The notes below the pieces were generated by a model. That model was not told the DNA's origin and did no database searches. It saw nothing but the letters and a program-made list of their open reading frames with translations. This document shows, in pieces, positions 1 through 6,308 of a stretch of 18,441 nt of DNA (positions within the stretch are counted from its first letter, which is position 1; every line of letters begins with the position of its first letter). Position numbers and translations under genes: made by a program. Origin of the DNA: RH2-MAG17b sp035945515 (lineage in GTDB: Bacteria > Acidobacteriota > Terriglobia > UBA7540); NCBI GenBank assembly GCA_035945515.1, contig DASZAE010000276.1, positions 1 through 18,441 on the forward strand, given 5' to 3'.

Positions 1-708
1 AACAGCGGCCAGGATGATGCCCCCGATGATGCCGCCGCTGCGAAGGCCAATGATTTCTTCGATGACAAACAGGATGGCGGAGATGGGAGCGTTAAAGGCC
101 GCCGCCAACCCTGCCGCAGCGCCCACAGGCGCAATCAAGCGAATTTTCTCGCGCGAAAGGCGAAGCCGCCGTCCGAGTGACGAGGCGATGCCCGCTCCAA
201 TCTGAAGTGAGGGGTCTTCAGGGCCGAGCGATTGTCCGCTGCCAATCGCCAGCGCGCAAAGCAAGAATTTCCCAATGACAGTGCGCGAAGCAATGTATCC
301 ATCATAAATATAGACTGCCGCCTTGGTCTGGTTCACGCCACTGCCGCGCACGCCGCGAAAAAGGCGCATGACGCAAGCGCCAATCAGCAACCCCGCGGCC
401 GTAGGGAAAACCAGAAGCCGCCACGCAGGCGGCGTGAGCGAAGAGCCGAATAACCAAAGGTGCGTCCAGTCGATCGTGATGCGAAAGCAGACCACGAGCA
501 GCCCGGACGCCAGCCCGATCAAGACCGAGAGAAGAAGAAAGAGATTGCCTTCGCGCAGGGCCAGGCCGCGGACGATCATGACCAGAGTTCGACGAAGGGA
601 TTCGGCGGTGGGTAGAAGCGAGGCCCACGCAGGCGATTTGTCCTTTGTCAGGCCGCCGCTTGCCGGGGGCTTTTGACCGAGGGGAGGCGGTGAGAGCGGC
701 TCTGCCAC
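1..708 (-). CDS. ClC family chloride channel/transporter, C-terminus cut by window edge
   Basis: This is an integral membrane protein of the voltage-gated chloride channel (ClC) family, moving chloride or other anions, possibly in exchange for protons. The 236 visible residues hold the family motifs in order: GSGVN (about 122-126, the GSGxP-type selectivity loop), GSGQSLGPEDPSLQIGAG (about 156-173), and GLAAAFNAPISAILFVIEE (about 200-218). E164 falls at the position of the gating glutamate of classical ClCs; the usual GxEGP is GPEDP here. The start is a GTG whose G is the last base of the upstream gene's TAG stop, with GGAGG 9 bases upstream, so translation is probably coupled. An ATG at 579 (residue 44) is a possible later start. 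The first 43 residues are a Pro/Ala-rich tail before the first membrane segment. The family call is firm; the substrate and channel/antiporter mode are not known. Confidence 0.9.
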   Translation of the reverse strand, partial: MAEPLSPPPLGQKPPASGGLTKDKSPAWASLLPTAESLRRTLVMIVRGLALREGNLFLLLSVLIGLASGLLVVCFRITIDWTHLWLFGSSLTPPAWRLLVFPTAAGLLIGACVMRLFRGVRGSGVNQTKAAVYIYDGYIASRTVIGKFLLCALAIGSGQSLGPEDPSLQIGAGIASSLGRRLRLSREKIRLIAPVGAAAGLAAAFNAPISAILFVIEEIIGLRSGGIIGGIILAAV

Positions 709-1928
709 TAGTTCGCGCCTCCATTTTTCTGGCCAATCAGGAGCAGCGCCTGATCAATACCGCTGCTGGGGGCTCCGCACTGGCGAGCCGTCCCTTGCTC
801 AATTTGAAAAACCAGGCTCATTCCGGAATCCAGCAGGTCGGGATCGCGGCGCAAGCCGATTTCCCGCATGAGCGGCTTCATCTTCATTGCGGCGGCGTAT
901 AGATTCTGCAAGTCTGTTGGCGGATTCGCCGCAACGCGGAGGTCTTCGCCCTGGCTCTGAGCGCAGGCTTCCAGCCGGGCGAGTGCATGGCTAAAATCAA
1001 ACACCGCCCGGCGCTGCCGGACTTGGGCAGGCGCCCTGCGGTCAAACGGGTCTGCTTGCTCCACCTGATTTGCGGTGGCAAGAAGCTGGGCGGATTCGGC
1101 ATCGTGGCGATTTCGCGCCAGCGCGCCTGCGAGGTAAATCCGCGCCGCCCGGTAATCGCCCATCATGAATGCGGCTTTTCCCGCGCCCGCCCAGGGCGCA
1201 GGCAAGCGGCGGTTGCGGCGGAGCGCGCGGAGATATTCCTTGAGCGCCGAATCGTAATCCTGCGCTTTCAAAAATAGACCGGCAACCTGCGTCAACAGAG
1301 GGACGTCATCCGGGGTTTCGCTCGAAAGCGCAATAAGCTCCGCCAGCGCCTCCGCGTGGCGGCCGTGATCGATCAAATACTCGCAGAGCTGCTGGCGAAG
1401 CACGCGGGGCTCCGTAGGGGCGCTTCCCGGCCAAACGCCATCGATGGCGTTATGGTAATAGCTGATGACCTGCGGAATGTCGGCTTGACGCTCGGCGAGA
1501 CGCGCCAGTTCAAGATTGACCGGGCCGCTTGCAGGGTCGCTTTCCCAGAGCCGGATCAGATAGACGCGAGCTTCCTCCTCATGGCCGGAAGCCACCAGCG
1601 ATTGAGCGAGTTGAAGCTGATAATCTTGGTTTCCTTCGGAGTGGAACAGCGCGGTGCGGAAATCAGGGATAGCATCCGCCGCGTTTCCCTGGCGCAGTTT
1701 AGCCTCGCCCCGGTCGTGCCATTGCCGCGCCAGCGCGCGTTCACGCGCGTGGTATTGCTTGACTAAAACGCCCGTCACGCCGAACAGAACCACGAGCATC
1801 CCAAAGGAAAGGAAGAGCAAGGTCTCGCGCCGCAAACTAAAACCGAGCGAGTTCGCGCAGATCGGGCAGTCCGTGGTGCCGCGCGGTATCAGCTGTCCGC
1901 ATTTTTCACAGAGTCTGTCGCCTTGCAT
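708..1928 (-). CDS. zinc-ribbon, single-pass membrane TPR protein
   Basis: The product has 406 residues and no assigned function. It opens with a zinc ribbon of two CxxC pairs (C7/C10 and C21/C24), then a hydrophobic segment at about 36-57 that should cross the membrane once. A long helical tetratricopeptide-type region follows from about residue 68 to the C-terminus, with repeat signatures such as a run of DRGEAKLRQGNAADAIPDF. TPR domains usually scaffold protein partners, so this is plausibly a membrane-anchored adaptor. The frame is open further upstream to a GTG at 1985, but no Shine-Dalgarno site precedes it. The ATG at 1928 has GGGA about 6 bases upstream and puts the zinc ribbon at the N-terminus, so I prefer it. 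The stop overlaps the GTG of the ClC gene, suggesting an operon. Whether the protein acts on the channel is speculation. Confidence 0.82.
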   Translation of the reverse strand: MQGDRLCEKCGQLIPRGTTDCPICANSLGFSLRRETLLFLSFGMLVVLFGVTGVLVKQYHARERALARQWHDRGEAKLRQGNAADAIPDFRTALFHSEGNQDYQLQLAQSLVASGHEEEARVYLIRLWESDPASGPVNLELARLAERQADIPQVISYYHNAIDGVWPGSAPTEPRVLRQQLCEYLIDHGRHAEALAELIALSSETPDDVPLLTQVAGLFLKAQDYDSALKEYLRALRRNRRLPAPWAGAGKAAFMMGDYRAARIYLAGALARNRHDAESAQLLATANQVEQADPFDRRAPAQVRQRRAVFDFSHALARLEACAQSQGEDLRVAANPPTDLQNLYAAAMKMKPLMREIGLRRDPDLLDSGMSLVFQIEQGTARQCGAPSSGIDQALLLIGQKNGGAN

Positions 1929-1985
1929 TGTGGTCCCGATTCCATATTGTAAATGAAGCGGACCGCCCCAGGCCGCGCTATTCAC

Positions 1986-2178
1986 GGGCTGATGGGGTGT
2001 TGCGAAAGAGCACGGATGTCCTTCTGTAGATCAGGCTGCGCCGCAACGCCAGGCGCCCTGCGCGGGAATCCTCGCGATGCCGTCTTTCGGCGCGGCTGGA
2101 AGTTGCGCTTTTTCGCTATTTCTGACGCCATTGCTGAGACATTCCTCAGCATGACACAGGACGCCGGCTTTTCAAAAA
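1986..2178. repeat. intergenic spacer with degenerate hairpin-repeat material
   Basis: This 193-bp gap between the cyclase stop and the GTG that opens the TPR reading frame has no convincing gene. It contains a 6-bp inverted repeat (GCTGAG at 2133-2138, CTCAGC at 2145-2150) inside a stretch resembling the short interspersed palindromes common in acidobacterial intergenic DNA. An open frame on the plus strand across it lacks a Shine-Dalgarno site and any protein-like composition. It may hold the promoter of the TPR/ClC pair, but I see no clear -35/-10 pair. Confidence 0.35.
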
Positions 2179-2895
2179 TTAACAGAGCGCCACGGCGCGG
2201 ATTGGAGAGCCAGATCCATCGCGGATTTTAAGGGGCAAGGCGAGAAAGAGGAAAAAGTCTGGAAGCTGATCGAGGTGGCAGAGATTCTCAATAATCAAAA
2301 CCTGCTTTTCAAGAATAATCGGGTGCACGGGGTTGCCGCGCAGCGCCTCAGGCGAGTCCGGGGAAAGCGTATCTACGCCAATCGCCGCGATGCGCTTTTC
2401 AAGAAGAATTTGGGCGGCGTCCGCGCCCACGGACGGCCAGTCGGTTACGTAGGGCGCGAAGTTGGGGCGCAATGCCCAACGCGCATCCCAGCCGAAGTTA
2501 AACAGCACGATGTCATCCTTTTCGATTGGGCCGTGACTTGCTTCCCACGCCGTAACAAATTCTGCGGACACATACTGGCCCTCGTGAAACTGCCTGCAAT
2601 CGATCCGCGCGCCGCGCCCGATCAGCCGGTCCAAGGGCACGCGGTCGATGGTCACGTGCGATTGCGGATTCGCCGGACCGATGAAATGGGCTGGAGCGTC
2701 AACGTGAGTTCCATGGTGCTCATGCGTGACCAGCGCATACGAGAGCGAGCGATCTCCATACGCATAAGAGCTCCAGAGGTTATGGAAGAACTTGGAGTGA
2801 GTAGGGAAGTTGGGCATGTGCTCTTCGAGAGATTGACTGAGGTCGATTACTTTTGTTTCCTGAAGAGCTTTGCATAATGCCGTTGTGTTTTTCAT
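2179..2895 (-). CDS. cyclase family protein (kynurenine formamidase-like hydrolase)
   Basis: This 238-residue protein belongs to the metal-dependent cyclase/kynurenine formamidase superfamily. The diagnostic HxGTHxDxPxHF motif is present as HHGTHVDAPAHF (H60-F71), supplying H60, H64, D66 and H70 as likely metal ligands. The N-terminal VIDLSQSLEEHMPNFP also matches the family start. Members hydrolyse N-formylkynurenine or other amides and cyclic substrates; the substrate here cannot be told from sequence. No signal peptide is seen, so it is probably cytoplasmic. It lies 67 bp downstream of the Tat-secreted isomerase-like gene on the same strand, so co-transcription is plausible. The ATG at 2895 has no Shine-Dalgarno site. 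Directly before it is a run of A residues and then a stable repeat hairpin, an odd leader that could affect translation. Confidence 0.85.
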   Translation of the reverse strand: MKNTTALCKALQETKVIDLSQSLEEHMPNFPTHSKFFHNLWSSYAYGDRSLSYALVTHEHHGTHVDAPAHFIGPANPQSHVTIDRVPLDRLIGRGARIDCRQFHEGQYVSAEFVTAWEASHGPIEKDDIVLFNFGWDARWALRPNFAPYVTDWPSVGADAAQILLEKRIAAIGVDTLSPDSPEALRGNPVHPIILEKQVLIIENLCHLDQLPDFFLFLALPLKIRDGSGSPIRAVALC

Positions 2896-2901
2896 TTTTT
2901 T

Positions 2902-2955
2902 ATTGTAGCGGCGGCCTCTGGCCGCCGTCTTCTAAATCATAGAGGCCGCTACAAT
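2902..2955. repeat. interspersed GC-rich hairpin, copy 1
   Basis: A 54-bp imperfect palindrome has outer arms of 15 matching bases (ATTGTAGCGGC and CCTCT against their complement), with a GGC insertion in the left arm. Nested in the left arm is a second perfect hairpin, CGGCGGCC-TCT-GGCCGCCG, so the RNA could switch between two folds. The core GTAGCGGCGGCCTCTGG at 2905-2921 recurs exactly at 12695-12711, and 15 bases of it recur near 18097. It fills most of the spacer between the isomerase-like and cyclase genes. Confidence 0.85.
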
Positions 2956-2962
2956 CAAGCAA

Positions 2963-4000
2963 TCAACTTAACCGTCCGGGCAAAAACATGCTCAGGTAAC
3001 GCTGCGCAAGAATGAATCCATCTTTGCGAGCCTGGGGAAACTCGGCCGCATTATTGCTGGGCGGCTCGTCCCAGAACTGGTCTTCGTGTTCCACGGCCAT
3101 ACCCCCGCTAAACTTCACCTGCAGCAGAGCCGTAATGAATCTTGGCCAGTCGATGCGGCCCTGTCCGGGGATGCGGTATCGCCACCATCCCTGCCCATGA
3201 ATACCAACTTGTTGCAGGATAGGCTCGGTAATCTCAGTGTCCTTGGCGTGAACGGCCAGGATACGATCCCGGAAGTCCCAAGCGGCTTGATAGGGATCGA
3301 TGAACTGACGCACAAGATGCGAAGGATCGAATTCGAGTCCCAGCAGCTTGCTCGGAACCTGCGAGAACACTGCGCTCCACGCCGCGGGCACTGTGGCAAA
3401 ATTCGTGGCCGTGGGATAATTCTCCCAGCCCATGCCCATGCCAAGTTTCTCGCAAACGGGAATATATTTCTCGTTTACGACATCAGCAAGCGCCTTGGCC
3501 TGATCTTCCATCGAAGCTCCCGGGATGCCGCCGCTGAACGTGCCGGTAAACTTGCATCCCAAACGGTGCGAAAATTCAAGGTCGCGGATGAAACTTTCAT
3601 TCGCCGCGCGGCGCCGGGCAGGGTCTGGATCAATATGATTAGGCGCCATGCACTCGATACTGATGATGCGCACGCCCGTTTGGCGCGAGGTGGAGAGGAT
3701 ACTGTCAATTTCAGAATCCGAAAGCCTGGGACTAAAAGACCGGTCTACTTTGATGACCACGCCCTGATATCCCGCCGACGCGGCAAAGGCGAGCTTCTGG
3801 GGCGAATAGCTGGTGATCAAGGCAAGCTGAGGGAACCCTTTTTCGTGAGCAGGCATATTTCCAGACGCGTCCGCCTGCTCAGCTCCTTCGGTGCGCGCTG
3901 TTTCCCCTGACGCGCTTTCCGGCAATCCCATCGATGCCCCGATTGCGGATACTCCGCCCGCTTTTAAGAACTCGCGCCGCCCAAGTTTCAGTTCGCTCAT
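2963..4000 (-). CDS. Tat-exported sugar phosphate isomerase/epimerase-like TIM-barrel protein
   Basis: This 345-residue protein carries a twin-arginine signal near its start (GRREFLKAGG, R8-R9), then an Ala-rich segment and a xylose-isomerase-like TIM barrel from about residue 57. Residues matching the metal/substrate pattern of this superfamily are E193 (GWENYP), D225 and H228 (LEFDPSHL), H251 (VHAKDTE) and E304 (AVEHED). Family members isomerise or epimerise sugars, inositols or related polyols; the substrate is unknown. Export by Tat implies folding before transport to the periplasm, a form common among acidobacterial and planctomycete paralogues. The start is secure: GAGGAG lies about 9 bases before the ATG. 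It is the first gene of a probable two-gene unit with the cyclase and is divergent from the PabA-like gene. Confidence 0.87.
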   Translation of the reverse strand: MSELKLGRREFLKAGGVSAIGASMGLPESASGETARTEGAEQADASGNMPAHEKGFPQLALITSYSPQKLAFAASAGYQGVVIKVDRSFSPRLSDSEIDSILSTSRQTGVRIISIECMAPNHIDPDPARRRAANESFIRDLEFSHRLGCKFTGTFSGGIPGASMEDQAKALADVVNEKYIPVCEKLGMGMGWENYPTATNFATVPAAWSAVFSQVPSKLLGLEFDPSHLVRQFIDPYQAAWDFRDRILAVHAKDTEITEPILQQVGIHGQGWWRYRIPGQGRIDWPRFITALLQVKFSGGMAVEHEDQFWDEPPSNNAAEFPQARKDGFILAQRYLSMFLPGRLS

Positions 4001-4168
4001 GGTTCACTTCTCCTCTCGATTCAGGATTTGCGCCGATGAATGCCGTATCGCTGCGATTTGTAAAAATGGCAGACTCTTTGCTCGCAGTCAAGAGCGTTTC
4101 ATGCTCATGAGTGATTTCTGCCATAATGATTGAGGATTTCAAGCAGACGAAGGCGCAAGGACGAAGAG
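4001..4168. promoter_or_regulatory. divergent intergenic region between isomerase-like and PabA-like genes
   Basis: This 168-bp region must hold the start signals for both divergent genes. On the minus strand a GAGGAG Shine-Dalgarno site precedes the ATG at 4000. On the plus strand CATAAT at 4122-4127 could be a -10 box for the amidotransferase gene, but its -35 is weak. No operator-like palindrome stands out. Confidence 0.35.
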
Positions 4169-4729
4169 ATGATCCTGATTATCGACAATTATGACTCGTT
4201 CACTTACAATCTCGTGCAATATCTCGGTGAATTGGGCGCGGAAATTGAGGTGCGCAGGAACGATCAAACGACAGTCAGCGAGATCGAATGCTTAAATCCC
4301 CAACACATTGTGATATCTCCAGGCCCTAAAGCGCCTGACGACGCGGGAATTTGTCTGGAAGTAATCCGGCAGTTCGCGGGCCGGAAGCCAATCCTGGGCG
4401 TATGTCTTGGACACCAGGCCATCGGACAGGCTTTTGGCGGCAAAGTGATTCGCGCTCCTCAGGTGATGCACGGTAAAACCAGCCAGATCGTGCATGACAG
4501 CAAGACTATCTTTTCGCAGCTTCCTAACCCTTTTCCTGCCACCCGGTATCATTCACTGATTGTGGAGCGTGAGTCGCTGCCCTCGTGCCTGGAGATTTCA
4601 GCCACTTCTCCCGATGGTTTGATCATGGGTTTGCGTCATCGAGAAATGCAGGTGGAAGGAGTGCAGTTTCATCCGGAATCGGTGCTGACCGGCGCGGGAA
4701 AACAACTGCTGGCCAATTTTATCCGGTGA
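4169..4729 (+). CDS. pabA: glutamine amidotransferase subunit, anthranilate/aminodeoxychorismate synthase component II type
   Basis: This 186-residue class I glutamine amidotransferase releases ammonia from glutamine for anthranilate synthase (tryptophan) or aminodeoxychorismate synthase (folate). The fold and triad are clear: MILIIDNYDSFTYNLVQYLG at the start, the oxyanion strand SPGPKAPDDAG, nucleophile C79 in GVCLGHQAIGQAFGG, and H168/E170 in GVQFHPES. Length is normal for TrpG/PabA. An in-frame TTG at 4130 is open, but the ATG at 4169 has AAGG 8 bases upstream and matches the family start exactly. No trpE, pabB, pabC or trp gene is adjacent, so the partner is elsewhere and TrpG versus PabA cannot be decided; many bacteria use one subunit for both enzymes. 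It converges on the macro-domain gene with a 16-bp gap. Confidence 0.92.
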   Translation: MILIIDNYDSFTYNLVQYLGELGAEIEVRRNDQTTVSEIECLNPQHIVISPGPKAPDDAGICLEVIRQFAGRKPILGVCLGHQAIGQAFGGKVIRAPQVMHGKTSQIVHDSKTIFSQLPNPFPATRYHSLIVERESLPSCLEISATSPDGLIMGLRHREMQVEGVQFHPESVLTGAGKQLLANFIR

Positions 4730-4745
4730 GGAATATAGAAGGAAT

Positions 4746-5276
4746 CTAGCCCTCTTGCGCCGGGCGCGCGGTGAGCCGCCGGTAAGTTTCCTCGAAGATT
4801 GCGAGAGCGTCGTCATCATACAGCACAAAGCAGATTCGTTCCAGGCTGGTGCGCGCCTTCAGGTGTTCAAGTGTTTCCGAGATCATGATGCTCGCGCACT
4901 CTTTCATGGGGAAGCCGGCAATGCCTGTGCCGATGGCGGGAAATGCAATGCTTCGGAACGCCTTCTCTTCGGCGCGGTCAAGCGAATTCTTCACGGCAAG
5001 GCGAAGCGAATCCGCAGTAGTTCGCCCTCCGAGTTTCATGCTGGCCGCATGGACTACATAGAGCGCCTTCAGGTTGCCGCCGGTGGTGACGGCAGCATCG
5101 CCCAGAGCAACAGGGCCGATGCGGTCGCACTCCTCCTGAATACGCGAGCCGCCCTTGCGGCGGATGGCTCCCGCCACGCCCGCGCCCAGCACGAGGTCGT
5201 TGTTGGCCGCATTCACGATAGCGTCAACAGGCATCTCTGTGATGTCGCCCTTGCTAAATTCTATCTTTACCGGCAT
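4746..5276 (-). CDS. macro domain ADP-ribose-binding protein
   Basis: This 176-residue single-domain protein is a macro domain, the fold that binds ADP-ribose and often removes it or O-acetyl groups from it. Visible signatures are GDITEMPVDAIVNAANNDLV (10-29; D11 at the adenine-binding position and N22/N25 near the distal ribose), the glycine-rich GAGVAGAIRRKGG loop (31-43), and FPAIGTGIAGFP (112-123, diphosphate-binding loop). The ATG at 5276 lies 4 bases after the stop of the amidotransferase gene, implying coupling; the Shine-Dalgarno site (GGGG before the overlapping stop) is weak. The frame is open upstream to 5495, but that part overlaps the neighbouring gene and has no macro homology. 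The loop sequence is closer to the GAGVAGAIRRKGG subgroup than to the YmdB/MacroD GGGGVDGAI type, so hydrolase activity is uncertain. Confidence 0.9.
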   Translation of the reverse strand: MPVKIEFSKGDITEMPVDAIVNAANNDLVLGAGVAGAIRRKGGSRIQEECDRIGPVALGDAAVTTGGNLKALYVVHAASMKLGGRTTADSLRLAVKNSLDRAEEKAFRSIAFPAIGTGIAGFPMKECASIMISETLEHLKARTSLERICFVLYDDDALAIFEETYRRLTARPAQEG

Positions 5277-5280
5277 CTGG

Positions 5281-6039
5281 TCATGCCCCGGCTTTTCCAA
5301 ACGTCTTAGTTGTCTCGCCCTGCGCCGCGCTTGCGCGGCACTCCTGAACGAATTGTTCCAGCAGCCGCTTGTGTTCCGCGTGGCCGGTGAGCTCTTCGGG
5401 ATGCCATTGAACAGCGAGCAGGTATGAATCGTCATCCGCCGCCTCGACCGCCTCCACCAATCCGTCCTCGGCGTGCGCGCAGACCTTAAGCCCATGCCCC
5501 AGCCGCTTGATCCCCTGGTGATGGAGGCTGTTCACCGGGAAGCTGCCCTGGACAACTTGAGCTAGCTGCGAGGCCGGGTCGGTCACGGTCACATTATGGG
5601 TCAAGTCGGCGCGGTCGCCTGGTTGTTTGTGTTCGACCGCCGCGGCTTCTTCGTCGCTGGGCGGCCGGTCGGACTGGATGTCTTGATAAAGCGTGCCGCC
5701 GAATTTCACGTTCACCATCTGCGCGCCCCGGCAGATGCCGAGGACCGGCTTCCGGTGGCGGCGGGCGCGATCAAGCAGCAAGAACTCGAATTCATCCCGC
5801 GCAGGGTTTGCGCGCACGTTATCGTGTTTCTTGGCCTCGCCGTAAAGGGCAGGGTCCACGTCTTCACCGCCTGCGAATAAGATGCCGTCAAAGTCTTCGG
5901 CCCTGATTCCGGCTGTGTCAGCGCAAGTAATCAAGCGCAGCTCGGCTGGTTTTGCGCCAGCTTCCACCAGAGCTTGAAAGTATGGGGAGTTCGCTTCCTT
6001 CGCTTTCTCTTTTTCTGAAACCGAGATGGCAATTTTCAT
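5281..6039 (-). CDS. class I glutamine amidotransferase-like peptidase C26 (gamma-glutamyl-GABA hydrolase family)
   Basis: This 252-residue cytoplasmic protein belongs to the PuuD/peptidase C26 group, which hydrolyse gamma-glutamyl amides such as gamma-glutamyl-GABA in polyamine breakdown. The signatures are FAGGEDVDPALYGE (55-68), nucleophile C103 in PVLGICRGAQMVN, the FGGTLYQDIQ strand, the NSLHHQGIK region near 170-178, and H213/E215 in VQWHPEE. The frame is open to a GTG at 6087, but the ATG at 6039 has GAGG 6-7 bases upstream and starts the family's first strand (MKIAISV). No other putrescine-pathway genes are nearby, so the substrate is not fixed by context. It precedes and is tightly coupled to the macro-domain gene, and the neighbour on its 5' side, rpoD, is divergent. 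Confidence 0.88.
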   Translation of the reverse strand: MKIAISVSEKEKAKEANSPYFQALVEAGAKPAELRLITCADTAGIRAEDFDGILFAGGEDVDPALYGEAKKHDNVRANPARDEFEFLLLDRARRHRKPVLGICRGAQMVNVKFGGTLYQDIQSDRPPSDEEAAAVEHKQPGDRADLTHNVTVTDPASQLAQVVQGSFPVNSLHHQGIKRLGHGLKVCAHAEDGLVEAVEAADDDSYLLAVQWHPEELTGHAEHKRLLEQFVQECRASAAQGETTKTFGKAGA

Positions 6040-6308
6040 TGGAGCCTCTTGAGTGACAAGGGTCGCATCGCCGGCGTAAGAACCCACGTGGGCATTCTAG
6101 CAGGAGAGCGGGGAAAGATGTAGACGGCCCGATTCGGTAAGTAGAAGTTATCAACGGAATATGACATGATATGAGCAGGCGAATAGGCCGCTTGGAGTTC
6201 ACACATCATGGCAAGCGAAGAGTCGCGGCTTGGAACGAATCAGAGTTCCAGCGATTTCGACTTTTTGGGGTGAGGCAGGAAAGATAACTGTCTCAGGAGG
6301 TCATAGCG
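6040..6308. promoter_or_regulatory. divergent intergenic region upstream of rpoD
   Basis: This 269-bp region separates rpoD from the amidotransferase gene. On the plus strand TTATCA (6148-6153) and TATGAG (6170-6175), 16 bases apart, are a weak candidate -35/-10 pair. A short open frame at 6208-6273 (21 codons, ATG start, GGAG 10 bases upstream) ends 35 bp before the rpoD start. A GGAAC/GTTCC inverted repeat lies near 6222-6239. The Shine-Dalgarno site of rpoD is AGGAGGT at 6295-6301. No dnaG, the frequent upstream neighbour of rpoD, is present. Confidence 0.35.

Noticed and set aside
302..736. Minus-strand open frame of 144 codons over the ClC region
   Set aside because: It is out of frame with the ClC motifs, rich in Arg/Ser/Pro with no family pattern, and overlaps the well-supported ClC reading frame.
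1953..2231. Plus-strand 92-codon open frame across the intergenic gap
   Set aside because: No Shine-Dalgarno site; it overlaps both neighbouring genes antisense, and its sequence is explained by palindromic repeat DNA.
4130..4168. Upstream TTG start for the PabA-like protein
   Set aside because: It would add 13 Arg/Lys-rich residues absent from the family; the ATG at 4169 has a Shine-Dalgarno site and the canonical N-terminus.
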